A stretch of 64,000 nucleotides of DNA from Bifidobacterium sp. ESL0775 (GCF_029395475.1 NZ_CP113917.1:1798001-1862000), one strand, 5' to 3'; positions 19,868 to 29,479 are shown, numbered from the stretch's first letter. The notes: generated from the letters alone by a model not told the origin. A program made the numbers and translations.

Positions 19868-20701
19868 TCACTCCTTTGCTTCCGAGGCGGCAGGTGCTGC
19901 GGCTGCTGCGGGTTCGGCCGCCGGAGCGTCGGCCGCAGGGGCCTTGGCTTCTGGCTTGGAACCACGAGCACCGGCGGGACGGCCACCACGGCGCGGGCGA
20001 CGATCGCCGCCACGGCGTCCACGGTTGTTGTCCTGCTGGGCCTGCTGCTCATCGAACTGACGTTCGGTCATGTCGCCCTTGTAGATCCAGACCTTCACAC
20101 CGATACGGCCATAGGTCGTACGGGCTTCGAAGAAGCCGTAATCAATCAGGGCGCGAAGGGTCTGCAGCGGAACGCGACCCTCACGATAGAACTCGGAACG
20201 GCTCATCTCGGCGCCTCCAAGGCGGCCGGAGAGCTTGATGCGGATACCCTTGGCACCAGCGCGCATCGCATCCTGCTGAGCCTTGCGCATGGCACGACGG
20301 AACGTGACACGGTTGGTCAGCTGCTCGGCGATGGACTGAGCGACAAGCTGGGCGTCCAGAGCGGCGTTCTTGACTTCGAAGATGTTGAGCTGAACCTGCT
20401 TGCCCGTGATCTTCTCGAGCTTGGCGCGAACACGTTCGGCTTCCGCTCCACGACGGCCGATGACAATGCCCGGGCGGGCGGTGTGGATGTCCACACGCAC
20501 GCGGTCACGGGTGCGCTCGATGATGATGCGGGACACGCCTGCACGCTCGAGGTCTTTGTTCATGGCCTTGCGAATCTTGTCGTCCTCGAGGACGAAGTCG
20601 CTGTAACGCTCACCAGGCTTGTTGGAATCGGAGAACCACTTGGAACGGTGGTCTTCAGTGATACCCAGGCGGTAGCCTAACGGATTGATCTTCTGACCCA
20701 T
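19868..20701 (-). CDS. rpsC: 30S ribosomal protein S3 with Ala/Pro-rich tail
   Basis: S3 lines the mRNA entry channel. The KH domain and the C-terminal domain ([36 protein letters not shown] ... [10 protein letters not shown]) span about 1-215. The last 60 residues are low complexity: an RR/GG-rich stretch and then Ala/Pro/Glu repeats. Total length is 277 residues against 233 in E. coli, as seen in other Actinobacteria. It is two bases from rplV. Confidence 0.98.
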   Translation of the reverse strand: MGQKINPLGYRLGITEDHRSKWFSDSNKPGERYSDFVLEDDKIRKAMNKDLERAGVSRIIIERTRDRVRVDIHTARPGIVIGRRGAEAERVRAKLEKITGKQVQLNIFEVKNAALDAQLVAQSIAEQLTNRVTFRRAMRKAQQDAMRAGAKGIRIKLSGRLGGAEMSRSEFYREGRVPLQTLRALIDYGFFEARTTYGRIGVKVWIYKGDMTERQFDEQQAQQDNNRGRRGGDRRPRRGGRPAGARGSKPEAKAPAADAPAAEPAAAAAPAASEAKE

Positions 20702-20703
20702 CT

Positions 20704-21063
20704 TTAGCGGGCTCCTTCCTTGCTGGCGACAACGACGGTGATGTGGCTGGTGCGCTTGTTGATGCGTCCGGCGCGGCCCTGTGCACGAGCACGGAAACGC
20801 TTGAGCGTCACGCCCTCATCCACATAGGTCTCTTTCACATACAGGTCGTTCTCACGGAACGCCTCGCCGGCCTTGTCGGCCTTGACGCGTGCGTTCGCGG
20901 TGGCGCTCTGCAGAACCTTGAGCACTGGCTCAGAGGCGTCCTGCGGGGCGAATTTCAGGATGGTGACGGCTTCGCTCACTTTTTTGCCTCGGATGAGGTC
21001 GACCATGCGGCGAGCCTTGCGCGGCGTCACACGGACGTGACGTGCGATTGCTTTAGCTTCCAT
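20704..21063 (-). CDS. rplV: 50S ribosomal protein L22
   Basis: L22 reaches into the exit tunnel. The 119-residue product begins [36 protein letters not shown] and ends with the beta-hairpin [24 protein letters not shown], typical of L22. Confidence 0.98.
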   Translation of the reverse strand: MEAKAIARHVRVTPRKARRMVDLIRGKKVSEAVTILKFAPQDASEPVLKVLQSATANARVKADKAGEAFRENDLYVKETYVDEGVTLKRFRARAQGRAGRINKRTSHITVVVASKEGAR

Positions 21064-21078
21064 AATCTTTCTCTTCCT

Positions 21079-21357
21079 TTAGCGGCGAGCTTTTTTGTCG
21101 TCATGAACGTGACCACGGAAGGTCTTCGTCGGGGCGAATTCACCGAGCTTGTGGCCGACCATGGCTTCGGTCACGAAGACCGGGACATGCTTGCGACCAT
21201 CGTGCACGGCGAACGTGTGACCGATGAAGTCCGGGGTGATCATCGAACGGCGCGACCACGTCTTGATGACGTTCTTCGTGCCCTTCTCGTTCTGTTCGTC
21301 GACTTTCTTCTGTAAATGGGCGTCGACGAAGGGGCCCTTCTTGATGCTACGTGACAT
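21079..21357 (-). CDS. rpsS: 30S ribosomal protein S19
   Basis: S19 pairs with S13 in the 30S head. The 92-residue product starts [19 protein letters not shown] and contains [50 protein letters not shown], a near-universal pattern. Confidence 0.98.
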   Translation of the reverse strand: MSRSIKKGPFVDAHLQKKVDEQNEKGTKNVIKTWSRRSMITPDFIGHTFAVHDGRKHVPVFVTEAMVGHKLGEFAPTKTFRGHVHDDKKARR

Positions 21358-21371
21358 CTATTCGACGCTCC

Positions 21372-22202
21372 TTACTTACGGTTCTTGCCATTGGGACGAC
21401 GACGAACAATCATCTTGTTCGAAGCCTTCTTCGGACGGCGAGTACGAACTTCGCCCTTGCCCCACGGCGACACTGGCGGCTTGCCACCGCGAGTGGTACC
21501 ACCATGCGGGTGGTCGACCGGGTTCATGGACTCACCACGGGTGATCGGGCGCTTGCCCATCCAGCGGGCGCGACCGGCCTTGCCAAGCTGAACGTTGGCG
21601 TGATCGGAGTTACCGACCTCACCGACGGTGGCGCGGCAGCGTGCGTCGACGTTGCGGATTTCTCCGGATGGCATACGCAACTGGGCGTAGGCACCGTCCT
21701 TGGCGACAAGCTGAACGCCTGCACCAGCGGAGCGCGCGATCTTGGCGCCGCCCAGAGGACGGAGCTCGATGGCGTGGACGATCGTACCGGTGGGGATATT
21801 GCGCAGCGGCAGATTGTTGCCGGGCTTGATATCGGCATTCTCGCCGGTCTCGATGACGTCACCCTGCTTGACACCCTTCGGCGCCACGATGTAGCGCTTC
21901 TCGCCATCTGCATAATGCAGGAGAGCGATGCGGGCGGAGCGGTTCGGATCATATTCGATCTCAGCAACCTTGGCAGGAACGCCGTCCTTGTCCCAACGCT
22001 TGAAATCGATGAGACGGTACTGGCGCTTGTGGCCGCCGCCGCGATGGCGGGAGGTCACACGGCCGTAAGAGTTACGACCGCCGGTGCTGTTGAGTTTGCG
22101 TACCAGCGACTTCTCAGGCGTGGAGCGCGTGAGGTCGGAGAAATCCGACACAGACGCGTTGCGGCGGCCCGGAGTCGTCGGCTTATATACGCGGATAGCC
22201 AT
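21372..22202 (-). CDS. rplB: 50S ribosomal protein L2
   Basis: L2 supports the peptidyl-transferase centre. The 276-residue product contains [51 protein letters not shown] and the C-terminal [27 protein letters not shown], including the conserved His of the VDHPHGG loop. Confidence 0.98.
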   Translation of the reverse strand: MAIRVYKPTTPGRRNASVSDFSDLTRSTPEKSLVRKLNSTGGRNSYGRVTSRHRGGGHKRQYRLIDFKRWDKDGVPAKVAEIEYDPNRSARIALLHYADGEKRYIVAPKGVKQGDVIETGENADIKPGNNLPLRNIPTGTIVHAIELRPLGGAKIARSAGAGVQLVAKDGAYAQLRMPSGEIRNVDARCRATVGEVGNSDHANVQLGKAGRARWMGKRPITRGESMNPVDHPHGGTTRGGKPPVSPWGKGEVRTRRPKKASNKMIVRRRPNGKNRK

Positions 22203-22237
22203 AATTAGTTCTTCCTTTGACTTTTTCGGCTATTGCT

Positions 22238-22534
22238 TCACTTGCCGAAGATGTCGATTGACTGACCCTCGGCGACCGTGACGATCGCGCGCTTCTGATT
22301 GACGCGAGAACCGAATCCGGTGCGGGTGCGCTGGCGCTTGCCTGCGCGGTTGAGGGTGTTGACGTTCGTCACCTTGACGTTGAAGATTGTTTCGACGGCC
22401 TGCTTGATCTGAACCTTGTTGGCGTCAGGAGCGACCACGAAAGTGTACTGGCCACGGTCACCGGCGGCGTAGCTCTTTTCGGAGACTACCGGCTTGATGA
22501 TGACATCGTGGGCGGGATTGTGAATAGCTACCAT
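22238..22534 (-). CDS. rplW: 50S ribosomal protein L23
   Basis: L23 forms the tunnel-exit docking site for trigger factor and SRP. The 98-residue product contains DVIIKPVVSEKSYAAGDRGQYTFVVAPDANKVQIKQAVETIFNVKVTNVNTLNRAGK, matching the family over its length. It lies five bases after rplD. Confidence 0.97.
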   Translation of the reverse strand: MVAIHNPAHDVIIKPVVSEKSYAAGDRGQYTFVVAPDANKVQIKQAVETIFNVKVTNVNTLNRAGKRQRTRTGFGSRVNQKRAIVTVAEGQSIDIFGK

Positions 22535-22539
22535 ATCGT

Positions 22540-23199
22540 TCAGGCCTCCTTGGGCTCAGTCTTGGCGGCGACGAAGGCATCGAAGCCTTCCTTGCTGAAG
22601 ACGACATACTGAGCGGTAACCACATCGTAGGTGTTGAGCTGATCTGCGAAGAGCACATGCACCGTCGGGATGTTGCGAACGGAAAGCCACTCGTTCACGT
22701 TGTCGCGTGAAAGCACGACGGTGGTGAACTCGTTGCGGCTTACCGGGGTGAGCGCTGCGACGGCGGCCTTGGTGGACGGAGTGTCCTTGATGCCAAAGTC
22801 GACGACGGCGACACGACCGGCGTTCGCGCGGTTGGAAAGCACATAGCGCAGAGCGCCGGCCTTCATCTTCTTGGGAGTGCGCTGGGAATAATCGCGCGGC
22901 ACTGGGCCGTGAGCGATACCACCGTGAACCCACTGGGGAGCGCGAATCGAGCCCTGACGAGCGCGACCGGTGCCCTTCTGCTTCCACGGCTTCTTGCCGC
23001 CACCAGAGACATCGCCACGGCTCTTGACCGCGTGGGTGCCCTGACGTGCTGCGGCGAGCTGAGCGACGACCACCTGATGAATCAGCGGGACGTGAGCCTC
23101 GACCTCTTCATTGGAGATGCCGAAGATCTCGACCGGCGCCTCAACGGTGCCAGCGGACTTGCCCTTGGCGTCGGTGACATTGAGTGTTACTTTTGCCAT
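22540..23199 (-). CDS. rplD: 50S ribosomal protein L4
   Basis: L4 lines the exit tunnel and in E. coli also represses the S10 operon. The 219-residue product has the tunnel loop region VKSRGDVSGGGKKPWKQKGTGRARQGSIRAPQWVHGGIAHGP, conserved in L4. Whether L4 feedback acts here is not shown by the sequence. Confidence 0.98.
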   Translation of the reverse strand: MAKVTLNVTDAKGKSAGTVEAPVEIFGISNEEVEAHVPLIHQVVVAQLAAARQGTHAVKSRGDVSGGGKKPWKQKGTGRARQGSIRAPQWVHGGIAHGPVPRDYSQRTPKKMKAGALRYVLSNRANAGRVAVVDFGIKDTPSTKAAVAALTPVSRNEFTTVVLSRDNVNEWLSVRNIPTVHVLFADQLNTYDVVTAQYVVFSKEGFDAFVAAKTEPKEA

Positions 23200-23205
23200 G
23201 GTTTA

Positions 23206-23859
23206 TCAGGCTCCCTTCACAGCCGAACGAAGCAGGACGATGCCACCCTTGGGCCCTGGAAGAGCGCCCTTGATGGCGATGACGCCGTTCTCCTTATCGG
23301 AGGAAACGACCTCAAGGTTCTGCACGGTGGAAGTGACATGGCCCATACGACCGGCCATACGCTTGCCCTTCAAAATACGGCTCGGCGTGGCGCATGCACC
23401 GACTGAGCCGGGGCGACGCTCGTTCTTGTGGGAGCCGTGAGTACGACGATAGGACTTGAAACCCCAACGCTTGATGGTTCCGGCGAAGCCCTTGCCCTTG
23501 GTCGTACCGGTGACGTCCACTTCCGAACCATCGGCGAACAAGTCGGCGGTCAGTTCCTGACCGGGCTTGAAATCGTCGACGTTGTCCGTGCGGACCTCGA
23601 CCAGATGACGACGCGGGGTGACGCCCGCCTTCGCGAAATGACCAGCCATGGGCTTGGTCACCTTGGTGGGATCAATCTGGCCATAGCCGAGTTGGACGGC
23701 CTTGTAGCCATCACTCTCTTCGGTCTTGACGCAAGTGACCACGTTCGTGGACACATCAACGAGCGTCACGGGAACGAAGAAACCCTGCTCGTCCCAAACC
23801 TGCGACATACCAAGCTTGCGGCCCAGCAGTGCAGAACGATTTGCTTTCTGCAACGACAT
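23206..23859 (-). CDS. rplC: 50S ribosomal protein L3
   Basis: L3 is an early 50S assembly protein. The 217-residue product starts MSLQKANRSALLGRKLGMSQVWDEQGFFVPVTLVD and has GTTKGKGFAGTIKRWGFKSYRRTHGSHKNERRPGSVGACATP with the Gln/Gly-rich finger region of L3. The start is preceded by AGGAGGGG. Confidence 0.98.
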   Translation of the reverse strand: MSLQKANRSALLGRKLGMSQVWDEQGFFVPVTLVDVSTNVVTCVKTEESDGYKAVQLGYGQIDPTKVTKPMAGHFAKAGVTPRRHLVEVRTDNVDDFKPGQELTADLFADGSEVDVTGTTKGKGFAGTIKRWGFKSYRRTHGSHKNERRPGSVGACATPSRILKGKRMAGRMGHVTSTVQNLEVVSSDKENGVIAIKGALPGPKGGIVLLRSAVKGA

Positions 23860-23873
23860 GCTTCTCCCCTCCT

Positions 23874-24182
23874 TTACAGCTTGATCTCGATATTGACATC
23901 CGCAGGCAAATCGATGTGCATCAGTGAATCCACGGCCTTGGGGGTCGGGTCCACGATGTCGATGAGGCGCTTATGAGTGCGCATCTCGAATTGCTCGCGA
24001 GAATCCTTGTATTTATGAGGAGAACGAATTACCACAAAGACGTTCTTCTCAGTAGGCAGAGGAACCGGGCCCACCACAGTGGCACCCGCGTTCGTGACCG
24101 TCTCGACGATTTTCTTCGCCGATTGGTCGATGACCTCATGGTCATAGGACTTAAGCCTGATGCGGATTTTCTGTCCCGCCAT
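23874..24182 (-). CDS. rpsJ: 30S ribosomal protein S10 (NusE)
   Basis: S10 is both a 30S head protein and, as NusE, a partner of NusB in antitermination. The 102-residue product [29 protein letters not shown] ... [35 protein letters not shown] is canonical. It is the first gene of the S10 block, with about 430 bases of leader and intergenic DNA before adhE. Confidence 0.98.
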   Translation of the reverse strand: MAGQKIRIRLKSYDHEVIDQSAKKIVETVTNAGATVVGPVPLPTEKNVFVVIRSPHKYKDSREQFEMRTHKRLIDIVDPTPKAVDSLMHIDLPADVNIEIKL

Positions 24183-24337
24183 TGCCGTCCGCCCTTTCTA
24201 GCGATTGTTGACATTACCAACCCGTTTTAAGGACACCGGCGCGTACAGCCCCCGGGAAATCCCGTGGCCGAACCACATCAGTGTGCAGCACTACAGCGCC
24301 TTCGAGAGGACGGCACCGGGCTGCACTCGCTCTTTTT

Positions 24338-24366
24338 CTTACAATTTGCGAGCCCAAAACAGGCAA
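24338..24366 (-). promoter_or_regulatory. Candidate S10 operon promoter
   Basis: Minus-strand TTGCCT (24366-24361), a 17-base spacer and TGTAAG (24343-24338) lie about 155 bases upstream of rpsJ. The -10 matches only moderately. Confidence 0.35.
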
Positions 24367-24561
24367 CTGTTCTATTAAAGCATTCGGGGGCTACTAGAAA
24401 AATTCGGGCGTGTCGTTGGCATTGCTTGCATTTGCATGGCTTTGCATACTACTTCCATGTAGTTTCCATCGCGTTTGGGCAATTCCGTTTTCCCCAAAAA
24501 GCAGTCCATACAATATTCAAATCCTGGATGATAAACCATACGAATATCATCGAAAATACCA

Positions 24562-24595
24562 ATTATGCCTACCGTTGCGAAACGGCAGGCATAAT
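24562..24595 (-). terminator. Terminator after adhE
   Basis: In minus-strand RNA a 15-bp stem (one G-U) starting AUUAUGCCU closes a four-base loop and is followed by UGGUAUUUUCG. It lies about 20 bases past the adhE stop. Confidence 0.8.
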
Positions 24596-24615
24596 GATTT
24601 TCCTGTTTTATGCTC

Positions 24616-27357
24616 TCAGCTTTCGACGATCTCCACTTCAGCGACGGCGGTTCCGCCCTCGCGCTCCTGGCGACGGGCGTGGCCCTCGGCCTGGGAGACG
24701 CCGTAGTAGGCGGCGATGGCGATGTCTTTCATGTCCTCGATCTGCGGGATACGAGGATTCGCTGGGGTGCACTGGTCCTCGTAGGCGCGCATGCCGATCT
24801 GGTCGAGGATGCTCCAGAAATACGTCTCGTCGACGCCGCATTGCTGGAAGCTGGAATCCATGTGAAGCTTGTTGTCGCGGTAATCCTCCACGGCGAGCGC
24901 GAGGTTCTCCACACCCTGCTCCGGCGTCTTACCAGGGTCGATGCCCAGCACACGGGCGAATTCCTGATAGCGCTCGGGGGCGACGTACTTATTGTACTTC
25001 GGCCAGCTTGTCGGCTCCTGCGGGATCGAGCCGTTGTAGCGGATGACGTAAGGCAGGAGGATCGCGTTGGTGTGGCCGTGGGCGACGTCGCACAGCGCGC
25101 CGATGGTGTGGGCCATGCCGTGGCACATGCCAAGGAACGCGGAGCCGAAGGCCATGCCGGCCATCGTGGCGGCGTTGTGCATCTTCTCCTGCGCTGCTTT
25201 CTTGGCCTCACCGGGCTCGGCGCGAACCGAGGTCTCGAGGTTGTCCCAGATGAGCTTGGCGGCGTGCAGGGCCATGCCGTCGGTGAAGTCGTTGGAGTAG
25301 ACGGAGACGTAGGACTCCATGCAGTGCGTCAACGCGTCGAAGCCGGTGTTGCTGGCCAAGGTCGGCGGCTGCGTGCGGGCGAGGACGGGATCGACGATGG
25401 CGACCGACGGGGTCAGCGCGTAATCGGTGATCGGGTACTTGTAGCCGGTCTTGTGATCGGTGATCACGGCGAACGGCGTGACCTCAGAGCCAGTGCCGGA
25501 AGAGGTCGGGATGCAGACCAGCTTGGCCTTGCTCCCCAGCGGCGGAATGCGGAAGGCGCGCTTGCGGATGTCGAAGAACTTCTCGCGCACGTCGTCGAAA
25601 GAGATCTCGGGGTGTTCGTAGAGGAGCCACATGATCTTGGCCGCATCCATCGGCGAGCCGCCACCCACCGCGATGATGGTGTCGGGGCGGAACTCGTCGC
25701 GCATCATGGCCGCGCCGCGCTCCACCGTCTCGACGGACGGCTCCGGCTCGACGTAATCGATGGTGCGGAAGGTGACCGGATCCGGACGGCTACGTAGCTG
25801 GTCGATGACCTTGTCGACGACGCCGAGCTGCTCCATGACCTTGTCGCAGACGATGACCACGCGGCGGATGTTGTACATGTCGCGCAGGTAGCGGATGGCG
25901 TTGGACTCGAAATAGGTCTTCGGCGGGACTTTGAACCATTGCATGTTGTTGTTCCTTCGAGCGATGCGCTTGATGTTCAGCAGATTGACGGCCTGGACGT
26001 TGCCGGAGACGGAATTGCCGCCGTAGGAGCCGCAGCCGAGCGTCAGGGACGGGGCGATCGCGTTGTAGATGTCGCCGATGCCGCCAAGCGCCGAAGGTTG
26101 GTTCCAGACGATGCGGCAGGCGTGCATGCGCAAGCCGTAGCGCTTTACGAGGTCTTCGTCGTCGGAATGGATGACGGCGGTGTGGCCGGCCCCGAATTTG
26201 AGCATGCCTTCGCACATCTTGAAGCCTTGTTCCTCGGTGTCGAAACGCAGCATGGCGTGGACCGGGCAGAGCTTCTCGAGCGTCAACGGCTCCCGCTCCC
26301 CCACTTCCTTGCATTCGGCGACCAGGATCGTGGCGTCGTCGGGGACGGTGAAACCGGCCTCGCGGGCGATATATTGCGGCGACTTGCCGGGAACGATGGA
26401 GTTGAGTTTCGGTTTGCCGCCGGAATATGCGGTGCAGCCGAACATGTACTGTTCGAGCTTGGCCTTCTCATCGGCGTTGACGAAGTAGGCCTTGCGGCGC
26501 TTGAGTTCGCTGGCAAGACGCTCGTAGACGTCGGTGTGGGCGATGATGCCCTGTTCGGTGGCGCAGATCATGCCGTAATCGAAGTGCTTGGAAAGCACCA
26601 GGTCGTTGGCCACGCGCTTGACGTCGACATTCGCATCGACGTAGGCGGGGGCGTTGCCGGCACCCACGCCGAGCGCGGGCTTGCCGGAGGAATACGCGGC
26701 CTTGACCATGCCGGGGCCGCCGGTGGCGAGGATCGTGGCGACATCGGGATGGGTCATCAACGCGCCAGTGGCCTCGACGGAAGGATGTTCGATCCACTGG
26801 ATGCAATCCTTGGGGGCGCCGGCCGCCACCGCAGCGTCACGCACGATGCGCGCGGCCTCAACCGAGCACTTCTGAGCGAAGGGGTGGAAGCCGAAGACGA
26901 TCGGGCAACGGGTCTTCAAAGCGATCAGCGACTTGAAGATCGTGGTAGAGGTCGGGTTGGTGACCGGGGTGACGCCGGCGACCACGCCGACCGGCTCGGC
27001 GATCTCGTCGATGCCCATCACGTCGTCCTCGCGGATGATGCCGACCGTCTTCTGCCCGGCCAGGTAATGAGTGACATGCTCGCAGGCGAAGATGTTCTTG
27101 GTGGCCTTGTCCTCGACCAAGCCGCGGCCGGTCTCCTCGACGGCCATGTCCGCCAGCACCAAATGCTTGTTCAGCGCCGCGACCGAGGCCTTGGCGACGA
27201 TGCGGTCGACCTGCTCCTGGTTGAGCCTCTCGAATTGGTTCAACGCCACGACGCCGCGGGCGACCAGTTGGTCCACCTCGCGCTTGACATCGGGCTTTTC
27301 GTTCGTTGTGGTTTTTGTGGTGGCTGTGGCCCCAGCGTTCTTCGGTTGTGTCGTCAT
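24616..27357 (-). CDS. adhE: Bifunctional acetaldehyde-CoA/alcohol dehydrogenase AdhE
   Basis: AdhE reduces acetyl-CoA to acetaldehyde and then to ethanol, reoxidising two NADH; in the bifid shunt this balances acetate formation. The aldehyde dehydrogenase half spans about 25-465, with the nucleophile Cys near residue 264 in DYGMICATEQG. The iron-dependent alcohol dehydrogenase half spans about 475-890, with GGGSPMDAAK and the metal-binding His cluster in CHGMAHTIGALCDVAHGHTNAILL. At 913 residues it is full length; such proteins form spirosome filaments. AGGAGGGG precedes the ATG. The gene stands alone between terminators, with a Rex-type site about 50 bases upstream. Confidence 0.97.
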   Translation of the reverse strand: MTTQPKNAGATATTKTTTNEKPDVKREVDQLVARGVVALNQFERLNQEQVDRIVAKASVAALNKHLVLADMAVEETGRGLVEDKATKNIFACEHVTHYLAGQKTVGIIREDDVMGIDEIAEPVGVVAGVTPVTNPTSTTIFKSLIALKTRCPIVFGFHPFAQKCSVEAARIVRDAAVAAGAPKDCIQWIEHPSVEATGALMTHPDVATILATGGPGMVKAAYSSGKPALGVGAGNAPAYVDANVDVKRVANDLVLSKHFDYGMICATEQGIIAHTDVYERLASELKRRKAYFVNADEKAKLEQYMFGCTAYSGGKPKLNSIVPGKSPQYIAREAGFTVPDDATILVAECKEVGEREPLTLEKLCPVHAMLRFDTEEQGFKMCEGMLKFGAGHTAVIHSDDEDLVKRYGLRMHACRIVWNQPSALGGIGDIYNAIAPSLTLGCGSYGGNSVSGNVQAVNLLNIKRIARRNNNMQWFKVPPKTYFESNAIRYLRDMYNIRRVVIVCDKVMEQLGVVDKVIDQLRSRPDPVTFRTIDYVEPEPSVETVERGAAMMRDEFRPDTIIAVGGGSPMDAAKIMWLLYEHPEISFDDVREKFFDIRKRAFRIPPLGSKAKLVCIPTSSGTGSEVTPFAVITDHKTGYKYPITDYALTPSVAIVDPVLARTQPPTLASNTGFDALTHCMESYVSVYSNDFTDGMALHAAKLIWDNLETSVRAEPGEAKKAAQEKMHNAATMAGMAFGSAFLGMCHGMAHTIGALCDVAHGHTNAILLPYVIRYNGSIPQEPTSWPKYNKYVAPERYQEFARVLGIDPGKTPEQGVENLALAVEDYRDNKLHMDSSFQQCGVDETYFWSILDQIGMRAYEDQCTPANPRIPQIEDMKDIAIAAYYGVSQAEGHARRQEREGGTAVAEVEIVES

Positions 27358-27406
27358 GACTTCCCCTCCTGTTCGCAGTCATGTTCGCGTCACATACGCT
27401 TCTGAA

Positions 27407-27424
27407 ATGTGAATCAAGTCACAA
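27407..27424. promoter_or_regulatory. Rex-type operator upstream of adhE
   Basis: ATGTGA-ATCAAG-TCACAA matches the published Rex consensus TTGTGA-N6-TCACAA at 11 of 12 positions. It lies about 50 bases before the adhE start and overlaps a minus-strand TATATT (27428-27423) that could be the -10. Rex is the NADH/NAD-sensing repressor that controls fermentation genes in many Gram-positive bacteria. Confidence 0.7.
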
Positions 27425-27599
27425 TATAACGGGAGAACGCTACGTTTGTTGTTTTGTTTTAGCTTGGGGCGTTAAGCGGTATCTCCTGTTCGTTTTTGCA
27501 CGATATCTCTCTCGAATCTGCGCGGATTTTGTTCGAAATCACCGAAAGGATGTTCAAATGAACAAAATAGGACATTCCTCGTCTTTGGAAATCAAATGA

Positions 27600-27613
27600 T
27601 GTGAGCGCTCACA
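27600..27613. promoter_or_regulatory. LacI-family-type palindrome upstream of adhE
   Basis: TGTGAGCGCTCACA is a perfect 14-base palindrome with the central CG typical of LacI-family operators. It lies 243 bases upstream of adhE, between the adhE promoter region and the terminator of the VOC gene, so adhE is the only adjacent gene it could control. Confidence 0.6.
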
Positions 27614-27659
27614 GGCAACCTGCCCATCAAATCCGGTAATCAGAAGACGGCATACGAAA

Positions 27660-27699
27660 CGGCGGCAATCATGAATGAACATCATCATGATTGCCGCCG
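27660..27699 (-). terminator. Terminator after the VOC-family gene
   Basis: A perfect 15-bp stem (CGGCGGCAATCATGA with its complement, 27660-27674 and 27685-27699) has a 10-base loop and is followed on the minus strand by TTTCG. It lies about 78 bases past the gene at 27777-28172. Confidence 0.75.
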
Positions 27700-27776
27700 C
27701 AATGAACCAGTCAAAAGCATTCAGACGCTACGCCGGAATAAACCTCGATGCGCGATGCGCGCCACACGCTGTCATC

Positions 27777-28172
27777 TCAGACAATCTGGCAGAATTCGAT
27801 GGTCTCGCGATTAGGACCATAAATGTTGAAATAACGGATGCCGTTCTTCCAGAAGGTGGGAATGGACTGGATCTCCTCGTCCTTCAATTCGAGCCCAAGC
27901 GCCTTGGCGTTTTCGAACGCGGCCTCGATGTCGGGGGTGTCGAAGGCCCAATGGTTGATGGCCCCGTCCTTCATCGCCACCGGATCGCCTTCCCACGTCT
28001 CGATGGTCAGGTGGCCATAACGCAGGAACGCGCAACGGTTCTCGCCGTTCGGGAAAATGCCGACCAGCTCAAAGCCGAGCTTCTTGGTATAGAACTCGAT
28101 CGTCTCGTCCAAATCCTTGGCTGGCATACCGGAGTGCTGCAGGTCCGTGGTGAAATCCGACATTGGCTTCAT
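27777..28172 (-). CDS. VOC superfamily (glyoxalase/bleomycin-resistance-like) protein
   Basis: The 131-residue product has the vicinal oxygen chelate fold pattern: the N-terminal module SGMPAKDLDETIEFYTKKLGFELVG, a middle AFLRYGHLTIETWE and the second module INHWAFDTPDIEAAFENAKALG ... GIRYFNIYGPNRETIEFCQ. His near 27 is missing where the first metal ligand often lies, but HW near 86 and the C-terminal Glu in ETIEFCQ could bind metal. The substrate is unknown. The start is the ATG preceded by AAAGGAG at six bases. It is monocistronic, with its own terminator. Confidence 0.8.
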   Translation of the reverse strand: MKPMSDFTTDLQHSGMPAKDLDETIEFYTKKLGFELVGIFPNGENRCAFLRYGHLTIETWEGDPVAMKDGAINHWAFDTPDIEAAFENAKALGLELKDEEIQSIPTFWKNGIRYFNIYGPNRETIEFCQIV

Positions 28173-28280
28173 GATGAACTCCTTTGTAAATTCGTTGGAG
28201 CGCAAATCTATCAAGCGCTGTTACGCCGAATCTACTTGCCGACCTTGACCAGAAGCCATGCTGGCGAGTGCCGGATATAC

Positions 28281-28317
28281 AAAAACCTCCCGAACCCGAA
28301 AGGATCCGAGAGGTTTT
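28281..28317 (-). terminator. Terminator of rplM-rpsI
   Basis: AAAACCTC (28282-28289) and GAGGTTTT (28310-28317) pair, and the interior pairs further on the minus strand with G-U pairs, giving a stem of about 16 bp with a four-base loop. The RNA ends in UUUUUG. It lies 16 bases past the rpsI stop. Confidence 0.9.
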
Positions 28318-28332
28318 GATGAAACGATAAAA

Positions 28333-28824
28333 TCAACGCTTCGAGAACTGAGGCGCACGACGTGCCTTGTGCAGACCTGCCTTCTTGCGCTCCACGACGC
28401 GGGCGTCGCGGGTGAGGAAGCCGGCCTTCTTGAGCGCAGCGCGGTTGGCGTCGCGGTCGATGGCGTTCAGCGCACGGGCCACGCCGAGGCGGATGGCGCC
28501 GGCCTGACCGGTGGTGCCGCCGCCCTCAACGAGGACGATGACATCGAACTTGTTCTCAAGCTTCAACAGAACGATTGGGGAGTTGACCTCACGCTGCTGC
28601 AGGCGGGAGGGGAAGAACTCCTCCAGGGTGCGGCCGTTGATGGTCCACTTGCCGGAACCGGGAACCAAGCGCACGCGGGCGATGGCTTCCTTGCGGCGGC
28701 CCGTACCGTAGCCCGGGGCGATCGTGGAAGCACCGGTGCCAGCACCGGCGTTGGTTTCGGTAGTGAATGAAGTAAGTTCCTCTTCGGTCTCTTGAACCGC
28801 GGAGTTGTTGGTGTTTTCAGCCAT
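28333..28824 (-). CDS. rpsI: 30S ribosomal protein S9 with N-terminal extension
   Basis: S9 reaches the P-site tRNA with its C-terminal SKR tail, present here as APQFSKR. The core begins at about residue 39 ([28 protein letters not shown]). The first 38 residues are Thr/Glu/Asn-rich and probably disordered, as in other Actinobacteria. Length is 163. It is 21 bases after rplM. Confidence 0.98.
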   Translation of the reverse strand: MAENTNNSAVQETEEELTSFTTETNAGAGTGASTIAPGYGTGRRKEAIARVRLVPGSGKWTINGRTLEEFFPSRLQQREVNSPIVLLKLENKFDVIVLVEGGGTTGQAGAIRLGVARALNAIDRDANRAALKKAGFLTRDARVVERKKAGLHKARRAPQFSKR

Positions 28825-28845
28825 GATTCGTTATCTCCTCTCGGT

Positions 28846-29295
28846 TCACTTGGCCTGCTGCGAAACCGCAGCGATCTCAATCGGCTGGGGCTTCTGCGGG
28901 GTGTGCGGGTGATCGGGACCAGCGAAAACGTGGAGACGATCGAGCTCGACCTTGGACAGACGGTTCTTCGGCATCATGCCCTTGACCGCTTCGCGGATGA
29001 TGCGCTCAGGGTTGCGCTTGAGCAAATCGGCGTAGCTGTCGGCTCGGAGGCCGCCAGGACGACCGGAGTGCGCATAGAGCACCTTGTCCATCTTCTTGCC
29101 AGTCAACGCGATCTTTTCAGCGTTGATGATGATCACGTGATCGCCCAGATCGGCGTTCGGAGCGAAGGTCGGCTTGTTCTTGCCGCGCAGCAAAAGCGCT
29201 GCCCTGGTTGCAAGCTTGCCCAGCACCACGTCGGTGGCGTCAATGATGTACCAGTCGTGAGTCAGATCAGCTGGCTTCGGTGTGAAAGTTTTCAC
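28846..29295 (-). CDS. rplM: 50S ribosomal protein L13
   Basis: L13 is an early assembly protein of the 50S subunit. The 149-residue product begins with a GTG codon (GTGAAAACTTTC) preceded by AAAGG at seven bases. It contains [25 protein letters not shown] and [40 protein letters not shown], the L13 signature. It leads the rplM-rpsI operon. Confidence 0.98.
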   Translation of the reverse strand: MKTFTPKPADLTHDWYIIDATDVVLGKLATRAALLLRGKNKPTFAPNADLGDHVIIINAEKIALTGKKMDKVLYAHSGRPGGLRADSYADLLKRNPERIIREAVKGMMPKNRLSKVELDRLHVFAGPDHPHTPQKPQPIEIAAVSQQAK

Positions 29296-29450
29296 GAGTG
29301 TACCTTTTCTTTATATTGTGTTCCCGGCCAAATCGGCAAAACCTTACGATGATGCCTTTCCGACCGCTTTATCCGTGGGCTCCCTGAAAGTCCTAGTGCG
29401 AGTGGGAAAGCGCTTTGAAGGACCCCTCTAGGGAAACACAACAACTTACC

Positions 29451-29479
29451 ATTGTACCTAAACCCCTGACTAACCGCAA
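29451..29479 (-). promoter_or_regulatory. Promoter of rplM-rpsI
   Basis: Minus-strand TTGCGG (29479-29474), a 17-base spacer and TACAAT (29456-29451) lie about 155 bases before rplM. The rest of the 29296-29614 gap holds no supported gene; the leader between promoter and start is about 145 bases. Confidence 0.65.

Larger units (their letters stand above)
24183..24615. other. S10 operon leader and adhE-rpsJ intergenic region
   Basis: No gene is supported here. On the minus strand the rpsJ leader contains short GC-rich inverted sequences near 24230-24270 and the weak promoter candidate listed below. The adhE terminator lies at the far end. Short open frames inside are compositionally unlike coding sequence. 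Confidence 0.5.

Noticed and set aside
25939..27405. 488-codon plus-strand frame opposite adhE
   Set aside because: Shadow frame; AdhE is unambiguous on the minus strand.
29282..29295. GTGAAA-N2-TTTCAC palindrome at the rplM start
   Set aside because: It is made by the first codons of rplM (GTG AAA ACT TTC AC); the two-base loop could not form a hairpin in RNA.
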